Origin: Fimbriimonadaceae bacterium
Lineage (GTDB): Bacteria; Armatimonadota; Fimbriimonadia; Fimbriimonadales; Fimbriimonadaceae
Reading direction: 5' to 3'
DNA length: 64,000 bases
Assembly (NCBI GenBank): GCA_026129685.1
Contig: JAHCHO010000001.1
Coordinates: 434,001 to 498,000 of the forward strand
In this document: positions 56,291 through 63,318 of the stretch, one piece after another
Layout: the number at the start of each line of letters is the position of its first letter
Position numbering within the stretch: the stretch's first letter is position 1
Made by a program: the position numbers and the translations under genes
Notes under the pieces: generated by a model
The model's input: the letters and a program-made list of their open reading frames with translations, nothing else
Database searches by the model: none
What the model was told of the DNA's origin: nothing

Positions 56291-57433
56291 TTGCGTCTCA
56301 GCGGGGTTCCTTTCTTCACGGACTCCTACCATGACCCCGCAGGGACCGGAGCGATCAAGCCGAAGACAGACTCCATGTCTGGTTCCAACCTTTCCTTCGG
56401 GCTTCTGCGCGCCCTTCTCGCCACGAAAAAGAGCGACCCGCCGAGCTCGCCGGCTCCCTCCGAAGTCCTGATGCGCCGAGTCTGGGCCCAATTCAGCGAA
56501 AGACTGCTCGATCCCCCCTGGCACGAGTTCGTCGCCTCCCAGTACTGCATCGCGTACTTCTTCACGGGCGAGGACGGCGAGTTCGAGAACGTCCCCAACC
56601 CGGCTCAGGTACAAGCGCTCGACGAGCTTCGAACGACCGACCGCCAGGGCACCGCAGGCTCGTGCCATCCAAGGTTCAAGCCCATGACCACGGCGGAGCT
56701 GACCTATGCGGCGACCTGCTTCATGAGCTTCCTTACGCTCTGGCTTCTCCGCACAACGAGCAGCCCCGCGATGCCGCCGCCGGATCACGACGCTTGGAAA
56801 CCCGAGTCCGAGACCAAGCCCTTGTCGGCCGCAGACCCCGCATACGCCGCGCGGCTCGCCAACGATCGCACCCTTCTTCACCTGCTGTCCTTCAACATGG
56901 AAGAGGTCGAGCGAAGCCAGGAATGGGGCACCACGCCACGGTTCGAGCGGTACCTGTCCGATATCGAGCGCGCGCGATTCGCCGAATCCTCGTTAGGCTG
57001 GGCGAAGATCGAAACCGCGCTCAGGGACGCGGTTGTAATGATTGAGTCCGTTAAGACTCAGCCGCCTCTCGACGGCCTCGTCACCCTGTTGTCCGCTCGC
57101 GAGCTGCTCGACCGAGCTTGCGACGCCCTTATCGGCGACATCCACGAAGCCGCCGGCCTTGGCTCGCGCTCAGGCAAGAAACCTGTCAGAGACTGGGCCC
57201 TTGAACGGGCTCGCGCGGTGTTCATCGACCGAGTCCTCCAGAAGCCGGTGCCGACTGTAAATGTGAGGAAACTGCTGAAGAATGGCGCGCTGAAGGCACG
57301 CAAGGAGGCTTTCGACGAGGCCGTTCTTCCCACGGACACTCTGGCCCTAGGCCGGCTATCGTCGTTGTTGTTCGACCCGAGGTTCCACCCGACGATCGTG
57401 GCATTTCTGGACACGCGGTTCCCGGTCAAATGA
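56291..57433 (+). CDS. Unknown protein downstream of hsdR, 380 residues
   Basis: I do not recognise the family. A soluble, mostly helical protein with one moderately hydrophobic stretch (CFMSFLTLWLLRTTSSP) that could be buried rather than membrane. Other segments: LLDPPWHEFVASQYCIAYFF, LGWAKIETALRDAVVMIESV, LFDPRFHPTIVAFLDTRFPV. It starts 3 bases after hsdR (TTG 56291; ATG 56375 is an alternative) and may be the last gene of the defence operon, so a defence-associated role is a fair guess. Confidence 0.6.
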   Translation: MRLSGVPFFTDSYHDPAGTGAIKPKTDSMSGSNLSFGLLRALLATKKSDPPSSPAPSEVLMRRVWAQFSERLLDPPWHEFVASQYCIAYFFTGEDGEFENVPNPAQVQALDELRTTDRQGTAGSCHPRFKPMTTAELTYAATCFMSFLTLWLLRTTSSPAMPPPDHDAWKPESETKPLSAADPAYAARLANDRTLLHLLSFNMEEVERSQEWGTTPRFERYLSDIERARFAESSLGWAKIETALRDAVVMIESVKTQPPLDGLVTLLSARELLDRACDALIGDIHEAAGLGSRSGKKPVRDWALERARAVFIDRVLQKPVPTVNVRKLLKNGALKARKEAFDEAVLPTDTLALGRLSSLLFDPRFHPTIVAFLDTRFPVK

Positions 57434-57644
57434 GGAAGCGCAAAGGCGGGGAAGCAGAGGTCCATGCAAGGCGACCGAGCGCCGAGCCGCCCGCGTCCTG
57501 AGCGATCCGCGCGTTCCCTACCAAGTTTTAGATTCCAATAGTCCGCTCCTAAGGGCACAACAAGGCGGTTTTAGAGCACCCCCCTAAAGTGCTAGGACCG
57601 TCTATTGCGCCCTGGCATTAACTCGGCAATAATCAGCTTGCCAG

Positions 57645-57920
57645 ATGAACACCATACCATCGCCCACGCTTGAATCGGTTCTCGCGAGCGCCGAGCAGAA
57701 CGCTAAGGAATCCGGAGACGGATTCCTCGTGCTCCCCGCCTTCTTCGGCGCGAACCGAGTACAGGCCGAGGTTTCGCTCGCCGATCTCCTCGCGATCGGC
57801 ACCGACGTCCAGCTCCAGGACGGCACCAAAGGCAAGCCGCACCTTCGTCGGACTCTCGCCAACGTGCATAGGGGCATTGGGCCGGCCGGCCCGAATCCTC
57901 GCCAAAGAAGGAAACCATGA
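57645..57920 (+). CDS. Partial N-terminal paralogue of the DGQHR-like protein
   Basis: 91 residues. It aligns with residues about 118-190 of the next gene product: ESVLASAEQNAKESGDGFLV with EKAVALAEAAGKGRLVLELL, then VSLADLLAIGTDVQLQDGTK with VPVSALLRVGTDTLRQEKQQ, after which the basic segments RRTLANVHRGI and KRFLAMLAKGEDI correspond. It stops before the DGASR motif, so it is a truncated duplicate or a small stand-alone regulator. ATG 57645 starts the frame. The stop overlaps the next ATG as ATGA. A TAGAGCAC/GTGCTA repeat at 57572-57594 upstream may be an operator. Confidence 0.6.
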   Translation: MNTIPSPTLESVLASAEQNAKESGDGFLVLPAFFGANRVQAEVSLADLLAIGTDVQLQDGTKGKPHLRRTLANVHRGIGPAGPNPRQRRKP

Positions 57921-59431
57921 AGCTCGACGACACGTTCGCGACGAACCACGACCAGACCCACGGCCCGGTCCTCGACCACCTCGCCTCGCGAGAGGCCACG
58001 ACAGCACCAGTGGTGCGCTTGACGCAAATGAAATTCTCCGACGGCGGGTCCGACCAGGACTCGATCACAAAAATCAACTCCGTCGCCGATGCGGCGACTC
58101 CTCCGATCCACGTGGCGGACAATCAGCCCCCCGACGAGCTCGAACACAAGCTTCGGGCATGCACAGAGGGCAGCGGTTCTGGCGTGCTTGACATCCCGGG
58201 CATCGAAGGTCCGGCGTTCGCCGTCCAGCCGGAGCAACCGGCCGTGTCCGCGACCTGGGTCGAGGCCAATGAGAAAGCGGTGGCTCTCGCCGAGGCTGCC
58301 GGCAAGGGTCGCCTGGTTCTTGAGCTCCTGTTCGCCGGGGGACGGACCGTCGTCAGCGTTCCGGTGAGCGCTCTTCTGCGCGTCGGTACCGATACCCTCA
58401 GGCAAGAGAAGCAGCAGATCAAGGGCTCGGTTCGCGCTCCGCGCGACGCTGCCGCCAAGAGGTTCCTCGCGATGCTCGCCAAGGGCGAGGATATCGGCGA
58501 GCTGACGGTGGAGGCCGAGCCGCAGATCTTCCGGGTCGAGAACTCGAATATCGGCTTCGCGGTCCTTCGAATCGAAGACTCCGTCTTGATCGACGGGGCG
58601 TCGCGCCTTCAGGCTCTCAAATGGCGCGAGGTCGAGTCCAAAGGCTCTCACGCCGACGAGACCGTCGCCGTTTGTCTTCGCCAACCATCGGCTGCCAGCC
58701 GCAACGAGGTCGCCATCGCGATCAACCGAGGCAAGCCCTACTCCAGAGCCGACAGCCCTCCGAGCCCGTCGGTGCCGGGAGCGGAGGCGGTTCACGCCCT
58801 TCTCAAGGACAAGGCCATCGGCCCGCGCATCCGACCCTTCTCCGGCGGTCCCGCGCGAGACGCGCTAGGACCGCGCTGGTCTCGTCCAACACTGGAAGAC
58901 GCATACGCGCGGCTCAAAGGCGAGGGCGTGCGGGAGGACGCCTGGCCGAGATTCCAGGAGCTGCTCGGCCAGACCGTTAAGCTCCTTGGGGCGAGCGAGA
59001 AGGGCAAGAACGTCTTGGACGGCACGAAGGGCCTTCTCATCCTTGAGCGAGTAGCCGGAACTAAGGGTGAGTTGCCCAAGCTGGCCGACTGGGACCTCGA
59101 TCCGCAAGGGGGAGTCTGGAACGGCATCGTTCGGCCGGCCTTCGACCTCGCAGCCGGCGTCGACGCGGCGATCGCCACGCTCTCCCAAACGACCGCTCCC
59201 ACCGAGCCGAGCCCGGACGCGCAGACCGCGCTCGATTCGTCCGCCACCATGGCGGAGGTCGCCGCCGACGGGATCCAACTCACGTTCCGGCCAACCCAAA
59301 CACGCGAGATCGAACGACCGGTGGGTCGCCCGAACTCGCGCCACGATTCTGGCGGCTCATCAGCCGTCGCAACGATTCGCCCATCAGATCGAGACACGGT
59401 TCCGACAGCCGGGCGAAGGTCATCACTATGA
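57917..59431 (+). CDS. DndB/DGQHR-like (ParB-related) protein
   Basis: 504 residues. The core at about 170-275 follows the DGQHR/DndB plan: a basic helix (APRDAAAKRFLAMLAKG), a strand VLRIEDSVLIDGASRLQALK where DGASR (226-230) replaces DGQHR, a strand DETVAVCLRQPSA, and a helix with the conserved Asn-Arg of AIAINRGKPYS. DndB represses or tunes DNA phosphorothioation genes; DGQHR proteins occur in several DNA-modification loci. The 110-residue N-terminus is low complexity and the C-terminus after 450 is disordered. It is coupled by ATGA on both sides. Confidence 0.5.
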   Translation: MKLDDTFATNHDQTHGPVLDHLASREATTAPVVRLTQMKFSDGGSDQDSITKINSVADAATPPIHVADNQPPDELEHKLRACTEGSGSGVLDIPGIEGPAFAVQPEQPAVSATWVEANEKAVALAEAAGKGRLVLELLFAGGRTVVSVPVSALLRVGTDTLRQEKQQIKGSVRAPRDAAAKRFLAMLAKGEDIGELTVEAEPQIFRVENSNIGFAVLRIEDSVLIDGASRLQALKWREVESKGSHADETVAVCLRQPSAASRNEVAIAINRGKPYSRADSPPSPSVPGAEAVHALLKDKAIGPRIRPFSGGPARDALGPRWSRPTLEDAYARLKGEGVREDAWPRFQELLGQTVKLLGASEKGKNVLDGTKGLLILERVAGTKGELPKLADWDLDPQGGVWNGIVRPAFDLAAGVDAAIATLSQTTAPTEPSPDAQTALDSSATMAEVAADGIQLTFRPTQTREIERPVGRPNSRHDSGGSSAVATIRPSDRDTVPTAGRRSSL

Positions 59432-60468
59432 TTGAGAATCTCAATCCAATCAATTCGGGGCGTTTCGCTCCCAACGGCGGGCGTCCGTTAACCAAATCGC
59501 TCACTCGCGCGCTCGACGTTGCCGTCGAACCCGTTCCCGACAAGAAGCCGAAGACGAGCAAGGGCGCCATGTACCGGTCAAAGGTGGACTGGTGCGACTG
59601 CACCTGGTCGCCGATCGTCGGCTGCATATGGTGCTGTCCGGAGTGCTGGCGGTGTTTCGCCACGCGCCTCCAGGTCAGAGGCGACCGCAAGCGCACGATA
59701 AAACTCACTTCAAAGCAACTGCTTCGCTTGACGGACGGCCAGGGAGTCTCCAGCATAGAGCGGTTCACTGGCTGGACCGGCGCGGTCAAACTCCGCCGCG
59801 ATCGTCTCCGGGCGCCCTTGCGGGACAAGGCTCCCAAGCTTATCTTCGTGAACTTGGTGAGCGACATCGCCTACGGTCCCGAATTCGAAGAGAAGAACTA
59901 CGAGGGTTTCCTCTCGGAGTTCGAAGGCTTCCGACGCGAGATCTTCGGCGTGATCGAGAAGGCTCACTGGCACACGTTCCAGATTCTGACGAAGAGGCCG
60001 CAGCTCTTCCTCGAGCCCACCATCGCGGACCCGGGCAAGACCGTCGCGGAAAGCCTGCCGTGGCCGCAGAACCTCTGGTTCGGCGTCTCGGTCGGCACGA
60101 AGAAGTCGGTCTCGAAGATCGACGATCTCAGGAAGATTCCGGCGAAGATCCGGTGGATTTCGTTCGAGCCTCTCTTGGAGGACCTCCTCAAACTCGATCT
60201 GACCGGGATCGACTGGGTCGTGATCGGCGGGGAATCGGGCAAGTCCGCCCGCGAGTTTCCGCTCGACGCGGCGCGCTCGATCGTCGCCCAATGCCGGGAG
60301 CAGGGCGTCCCGGTCTACGTGAAACAGCTCGGAGACGACTGGGCGTCTCGCCTCCAACTCGGCCGCAAGGCCCATGTCCTGGATGAATGGCCGTCCGACT
60401 TGGACGACCTCAAAATCCGGGAATGGCCGAACGGCTTCGACCGCTCCAACAACGGGTACATGAAGTGA
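59428..60468 (+). CDS. DUF5131 (phage Gp37/Gp68-like) Fe-S protein
   Basis: 346 residues. The key motif TWSPIVGCIWCCPECWRCFA carries Cys66, Cys73 and Cys76 with the same spacing as the DUF5131 signature GC-x6-C-x2-C, thought to hold a radical-SAM-type iron-sulfur cluster. Further family blocks are FVNLVSDIAYGPEFEE, HTFQILTKRPQLF, LWFGVSVG, RWISFEPLLEDL, DWVVIGGESGKSAREF and VPVYVKQLGDDW. A 50-residue N-terminal extension is extra. The reaction is unknown; base or DNA modification is a guess from the DndB-like neighbour. ATG 59428 overlaps the previous stop. Confidence 0.85.
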   Translation: MIENLNPINSGRFAPNGGRPLTKSLTRALDVAVEPVPDKKPKTSKGAMYRSKVDWCDCTWSPIVGCIWCCPECWRCFATRLQVRGDRKRTIKLTSKQLLRLTDGQGVSSIERFTGWTGAVKLRRDRLRAPLRDKAPKLIFVNLVSDIAYGPEFEEKNYEGFLSEFEGFRREIFGVIEKAHWHTFQILTKRPQLFLEPTIADPGKTVAESLPWPQNLWFGVSVGTKKSVSKIDDLRKIPAKIRWISFEPLLEDLLKLDLTGIDWVVIGGESGKSAREFPLDAARSIVAQCREQGVPVYVKQLGDDWASRLQLGRKAHVLDEWPSDLDDLKIREWPNGFDRSNNGYMK

Positions 60469-60659
60469 ACAACACGGACGACTGTGTCAACAAAATCATC
60501 TCTCCCCTGATGACCGCGACCGAAGCGGCGGAGTACCTCCGCATCGGCCGAACGAAAATCTACGGACTCCTTGAATCCAAGGCGATCCGATGCAAACGCA
60601 TAGGAAAGTCCATTCGGATCCTGCGGTCCGATCTCGAGAAATTCCTCGAGAAAGGGTGA
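60465..60659 (+). CDS. Excisionase-type helix-turn-helix protein
   Basis: 64 residues from GTG 60465 overlapping the DUF5131 stop as GTGA. The sequence MTATEAAEYLRIGRTKIYGL then KAIRCKRIGKSIRILRSDLE is a textbook MerR-like HTH_17/AlpA domain. Such proteins act as recombination directionality factors or as small regulators on integrative elements. Its place right before the convergent integrase supports an Xis role; its coupling to the DUF5131 cluster also allows a regulatory role there. ATG 60510 is an alternative start. Confidence 0.85.
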   Translation: MNNTDDCVNKIISPLMTATEAAEYLRIGRTKIYGLLESKAIRCKRIGKSIRILRSDLEKFLEKG

Positions 60660-60679
60660 TGATTCTCTGTCAGAACGAC

Positions 60680-60711
60680 GAGGGGGCGAGTCCGCAAGGG
60701 CTCGCCCCCTC
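60680..60711. terminator. Bidirectional hairpin between the HTH and integrase genes
   Basis: GAGGGGGCGAGTCC and GGGCTCGCCCCCTC around a GCAA loop, 14 stem pairs including one G:T. It overlaps the integrase stop and follows the HTH stop by 20 bases. The loop and its closing CC/GG pairs resemble the terminator after ardC. Confidence 0.85.
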
Positions 60712-61954
60712 ACTCTATGAGGGCCATGGCGTCCTTCAGGTTGCCCTCCGTCGCCTCGGAGTAGTAAGTCAGGGTCGTCTGAATCTGCGCGTGGCCGGCC
60801 AATCGGCTCACCACGGTCACGGGCACCTTCAGGTCGTTCAGCAGGTGGGAGGTCCAGAAGAACCGCAGGCTGTGGCTGGTCGGGTCGGGTTGTCCCGGAA
60901 CCCCGCAGAGTCCCGCCTTTTCGAAAGCGGCCCTCAACTCTCTCTGCCCCCTGCGAGGTTCCATCCATCCTCCTTCGACCGTACGAACGACCGGTTGCTT
61001 CGGCTTCAGCGTCGCGGCGAAGTGGCGCACCGATTCCGGCATCGGTATCTCCCGCCGCGCGTTCTTCGTCTTGAGTTCGACAGGGGCCAAGCGGGACGGC
61101 TCACCAAGGGTTTCAATCCGCTGCAGCTGCCTTCGGACGCGCACCACGTTACCGGACAGATCGAGATCCTCCGTTCTGAGCCCAAGAGCCTCACCGATCC
61201 GCAAACCCAGTTTCGTCTGCATCAGCACCAATGGGTAGGCGATCGTGCCCTTGGAGACTTCCAGGAGCCTCTCGACCTCAGTTGTCGACAAGAGCCTCTT
61301 TTCGGGCTCGTCCTCGCTGTTTTCAGCCGAGGCCAGCTCTCTCTTGCGACCCGACTCGATGGCCTCCCAGCGCATCTTCAGTCCGATCGCAGGGTTCGAC
61401 GCTATCAGGCCGCACTCGACGGCAATGCTGAGCCCAGAACTGAGCGCGGTCAGGATTCGCTTCACGCTGAGCACCGCCAGCTTCGCAGGACGATTCGCCG
61501 ACCCCCCTCCGCCTGAACGCGCGACCTCCTTGTCAGCCAGCGCATACAGGAACTTGCGCAGCGTGTTCGCGGTCAAGTTCGTGAGCCTGATCTCGCCGAG
61601 CTCGGGGATGATGTGTCGCTTGACCACCTGGGCGTAGTCGGCGGCCGTCGCCGGGACGCGCTTGGGCCAGTGCGTCGAAACGCACTCCTCAAGCCACGCG
61701 CCAAGGGTGTAGCCAGTCTCGACGACCACCAAGCTCTCGCGGAACTCGGCGCCGCCTTCCAAGATGTTGAACTCCTCGTAGAACTCGTTCCGCTTCTTCC
61801 GCGCTTCAGCCTTCGCGTGGCACCGCGCCTGCTTTCGGAACTCCTCGCCGGATTCGCGTCTCAGGCGGACGTTGACCAGATACAGGCCCTTGTGGGGGAC
61901 GATGTCGGCGTCCTGCGTCTTGGGGCGGCGAGGCCTAAAAACACTGCTCGGCAT
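60710..61954 (-). CDS. int: Tyrosine recombinase / integrase
   Basis: 414 residues. An N-terminal arm-binding basic region and a core-binding domain (TLGAWLEECVSTHWPKRVPA) precede the catalytic domain. Catalytic residues are seen at Arg252 (GLRIGEALGLR), His361-x-x-Arg364 (HSLRFFWTSHLL), His388 (LAGHAQIQTT) and the nucleophile Tyr397 or 398 (TLTYYSE). A Lys near 295-297 (ELKTKNARREI) completes the set. The gene starts 55 bases from the tRNA-Thr 3' end, the normal place for an integrase acting on that site, and appears intact. Confidence 0.95.
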   Translation of the reverse strand: MPSSVFRPRRPKTQDADIVPHKGLYLVNVRLRRESGEEFRKQARCHAKAEARKKRNEFYEEFNILEGGAEFRESLVVVETGYTLGAWLEECVSTHWPKRVPATAADYAQVVKRHIIPELGEIRLTNLTANTLRKFLYALADKEVARSGGGGSANRPAKLAVLSVKRILTALSSGLSIAVECGLIASNPAIGLKMRWEAIESGRKRELASAENSEDEPEKRLLSTTEVERLLEVSKGTIAYPLVLMQTKLGLRIGEALGLRTEDLDLSGNVVRVRRQLQRIETLGEPSRLAPVELKTKNARREIPMPESVRHFAATLKPKQPVVRTVEGGWMEPRRGQRELRAAFEKAGLCGVPGQPDPTSHSLRFFWTSHLLNDLKVPVTVVSRLAGHAQIQTTLTYYSEATEGNLKDAMALIE

Positions 61955-61982
61955 ATCGCGTCACCAACGCGACTCTACCACG

Positions 61983-62004
61983 AAATGACTTCAAAATGAC
62001 TTCA
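61983..62004. repeat. Perfect 11-bp tandem repeat next to tRNA-Thr
   Basis: AAATGACTTCA occurs twice without a gap (61983-61993, 61994-62004), ending 5 bases from the encoded CCA of tRNA-Thr. Position suggests integrase or Xis binding at the attachment site. Confidence 0.6.
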
Positions 62005-62008
62005 AAAC

Positions 62009-62083
62009 TGGAGCCCTCGACGGGAATCGAACCCGTGACCTCCTCTTTACCAAAGAGGTGCTCTACCTCTGAGCTACGAGGGC
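62009..62083 (-). tRNA. tRNA-Thr (anticodon GGT)
   Basis: The minus strand folds as a cloverleaf: acceptor GCCCTCG/CGAGGGC, D-arm GCTC-AGAGGTA-GAGC, anticodon stem CCTCT/AGAGG around TTGGTAA, T-arm CGGGTTCGATTCCCG, then T and an encoded CCA. The gene is intact and serves as the likely integration target; its 3' end faces the island. Confidence 0.95.
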
Positions 62084-62100
62084 CCGCCGGGGAGAAAGAG

Positions 62101-62186
62101 TGGTGGTGAGTGTAGGATTCGAACCTACGTAGGCGTCAGCCGGCAGATTTACAGTCTGCTCCCATTGTCCACTCGGGCAACTCACC
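62101..62186 (-). tRNA. tRNA-Tyr (anticodon GTA)
   Basis: Minus strand: acceptor GGTGAG/CTCACC, anticodon loop CTGTAAA (GTA), a long variable arm as in class II bacterial tRNA-Tyr, T-arm GTAGGTTCGAATCCTAC, and encoded CCA. It lies 17 bases upstream of tRNA-Thr; the pair is probably co-transcribed, as in many bacterial Tyr-Thr tRNA clusters. Confidence 0.95.
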
Positions 62187-62247
62187 AGAGCATCGAAAAT
62201 TGTACCACAGCCCACTCCCGGGTCAAGGCGCACCGTGGCGCCGGGCC

Positions 62248-63315
62248 TTACTGCGGAGGGTGGACGGTCACCGAGCCGGCCTCGCCTTCGCGCCCGCGCA
62301 CGGTGATGTGGATCGGAACGAATCGCTTGATCACCCAGGCCGTCGTCAGCAGGCGGGGAGTGATCCGGTTGGTGGTGAACGCCGACGGCCCGTCCGCCAG
62401 CACCGCCGCGATCAGCAACTGGTCGACGAGGTGCGGGTCGCAGGTCGCCGTCGATTCGAACCACTCGGCGAAGCCCTGGTAGGCGCGCTGGACCACCGAC
62501 TCCATCCGGACGCCCTTCTGGCCCATCGCCGTCGCGCCTCCCAGTCCGTGCTCGAACTCGGCGGACAGGGTGACGAACGCGCCCGGGCCCCGCGCCCGCA
62601 CTTCCGTAGTCTCGATATCGAAGGGCACGTGGGCGCTCCGCGCGATCTCGCGGAGGTGCTCCTCCGCTCGCTCCGCGATCGTTCGGATCAGGTGCGAGGT
62701 CACGATCTGGGCGCGGCACGCGACGAGACGACCCCTCTTCGACCAGTCGACCCCGTTGAGGGCGCTGGGTTCGACCTCGAACTCGAGCGTGCCGACCGCG
62801 CCCCACCCGAACGCCGCCTCCTCGACCCGGAGCGTCGTGTAGAGCCCAAAGCGGCGCATCGCCCGAAGGGTGACGTGTTCGTAGTAGTCGACGCTCAGGT
62901 TGTGGTGCGCGTAGGTTTCGCCCCGGAGTTGAAGAGCCGAGAACGTCCCGGTGCGGGCGAGCACCGGCAGAAGCGCGTGTCCGACGACCAGGGCGTTGGC
63001 GAAGCCGGGTCCGTCGGCGCCTTCGGCGATATCGACTCGGGAGTTCAGGTTTCGGGCGCGGCGGCGGGGAACGAACAACAGGCTCGAACTGCCCGGCTCG
63101 GCATGGTGGACCTCCGCCTCGCAACAGACCGCCAGGGCCCGCACAACCGTCAGGTCCTCGGGGTTCAGGCCGGGGAACTTGGTCGCTTCACGGATCGCGG
63201 TGACGTGGACCGGCAACTGGGTGAGAGCGGACATCGTAAGCGCCGTTCGGAGCAACACGCCCCCGCCCTCGCCGTAGCTCCCGTCGATCTCGATCAGGGT
63301 TTCCGGGCTCGCCAT
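62248..63315 (-). CDS. rtcA: RtcA-family RNA 3'-phosphate cyclase homologue, catalytic His replaced
   Basis: 355 residues with the full RtcA fold: IEIDGSYGEGGGVLLRTAL, LPVHVTAIREATKFPGLNPE, GFANALVVGHALLPVL, and the C-terminal FEHGLGGATAMGQKGVR. RtcA converts RNA 3'-phosphate to a 2',3'-cyclic phosphate through adenylation of a His (309 in E. coli, within CHLLTNIAVVERFLP). The aligned segment here is PRLLTTAWVIKRFVP, placing Arg321 where the His should be. So the enzyme may be inactive, like eukaryotic Rcl1, or use another residue. It lies 3 bases after a membrane protein gene. Confidence 0.85.
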   Translation of the reverse strand: MASPETLIEIDGSYGEGGGVLLRTALTMSALTQLPVHVTAIREATKFPGLNPEDLTVVRALAVCCEAEVHHAEPGSSSLLFVPRRRARNLNSRVDIAEGADGPGFANALVVGHALLPVLARTGTFSALQLRGETYAHHNLSVDYYEHVTLRAMRRFGLYTTLRVEEAAFGWGAVGTLEFEVEPSALNGVDWSKRGRLVACRAQIVTSHLIRTIAERAEEHLREIARSAHVPFDIETTEVRARGPGAFVTLSAEFEHGLGGATAMGQKGVRMESVVQRAYQGFAEWFESTATCDPHLVDQLLIAAVLADGPSAFTTNRITPRLLTTAWVIKRFVPIHITVRGREGEAGSVTVHPPQ

Positions 63316-63318
63316 GCG

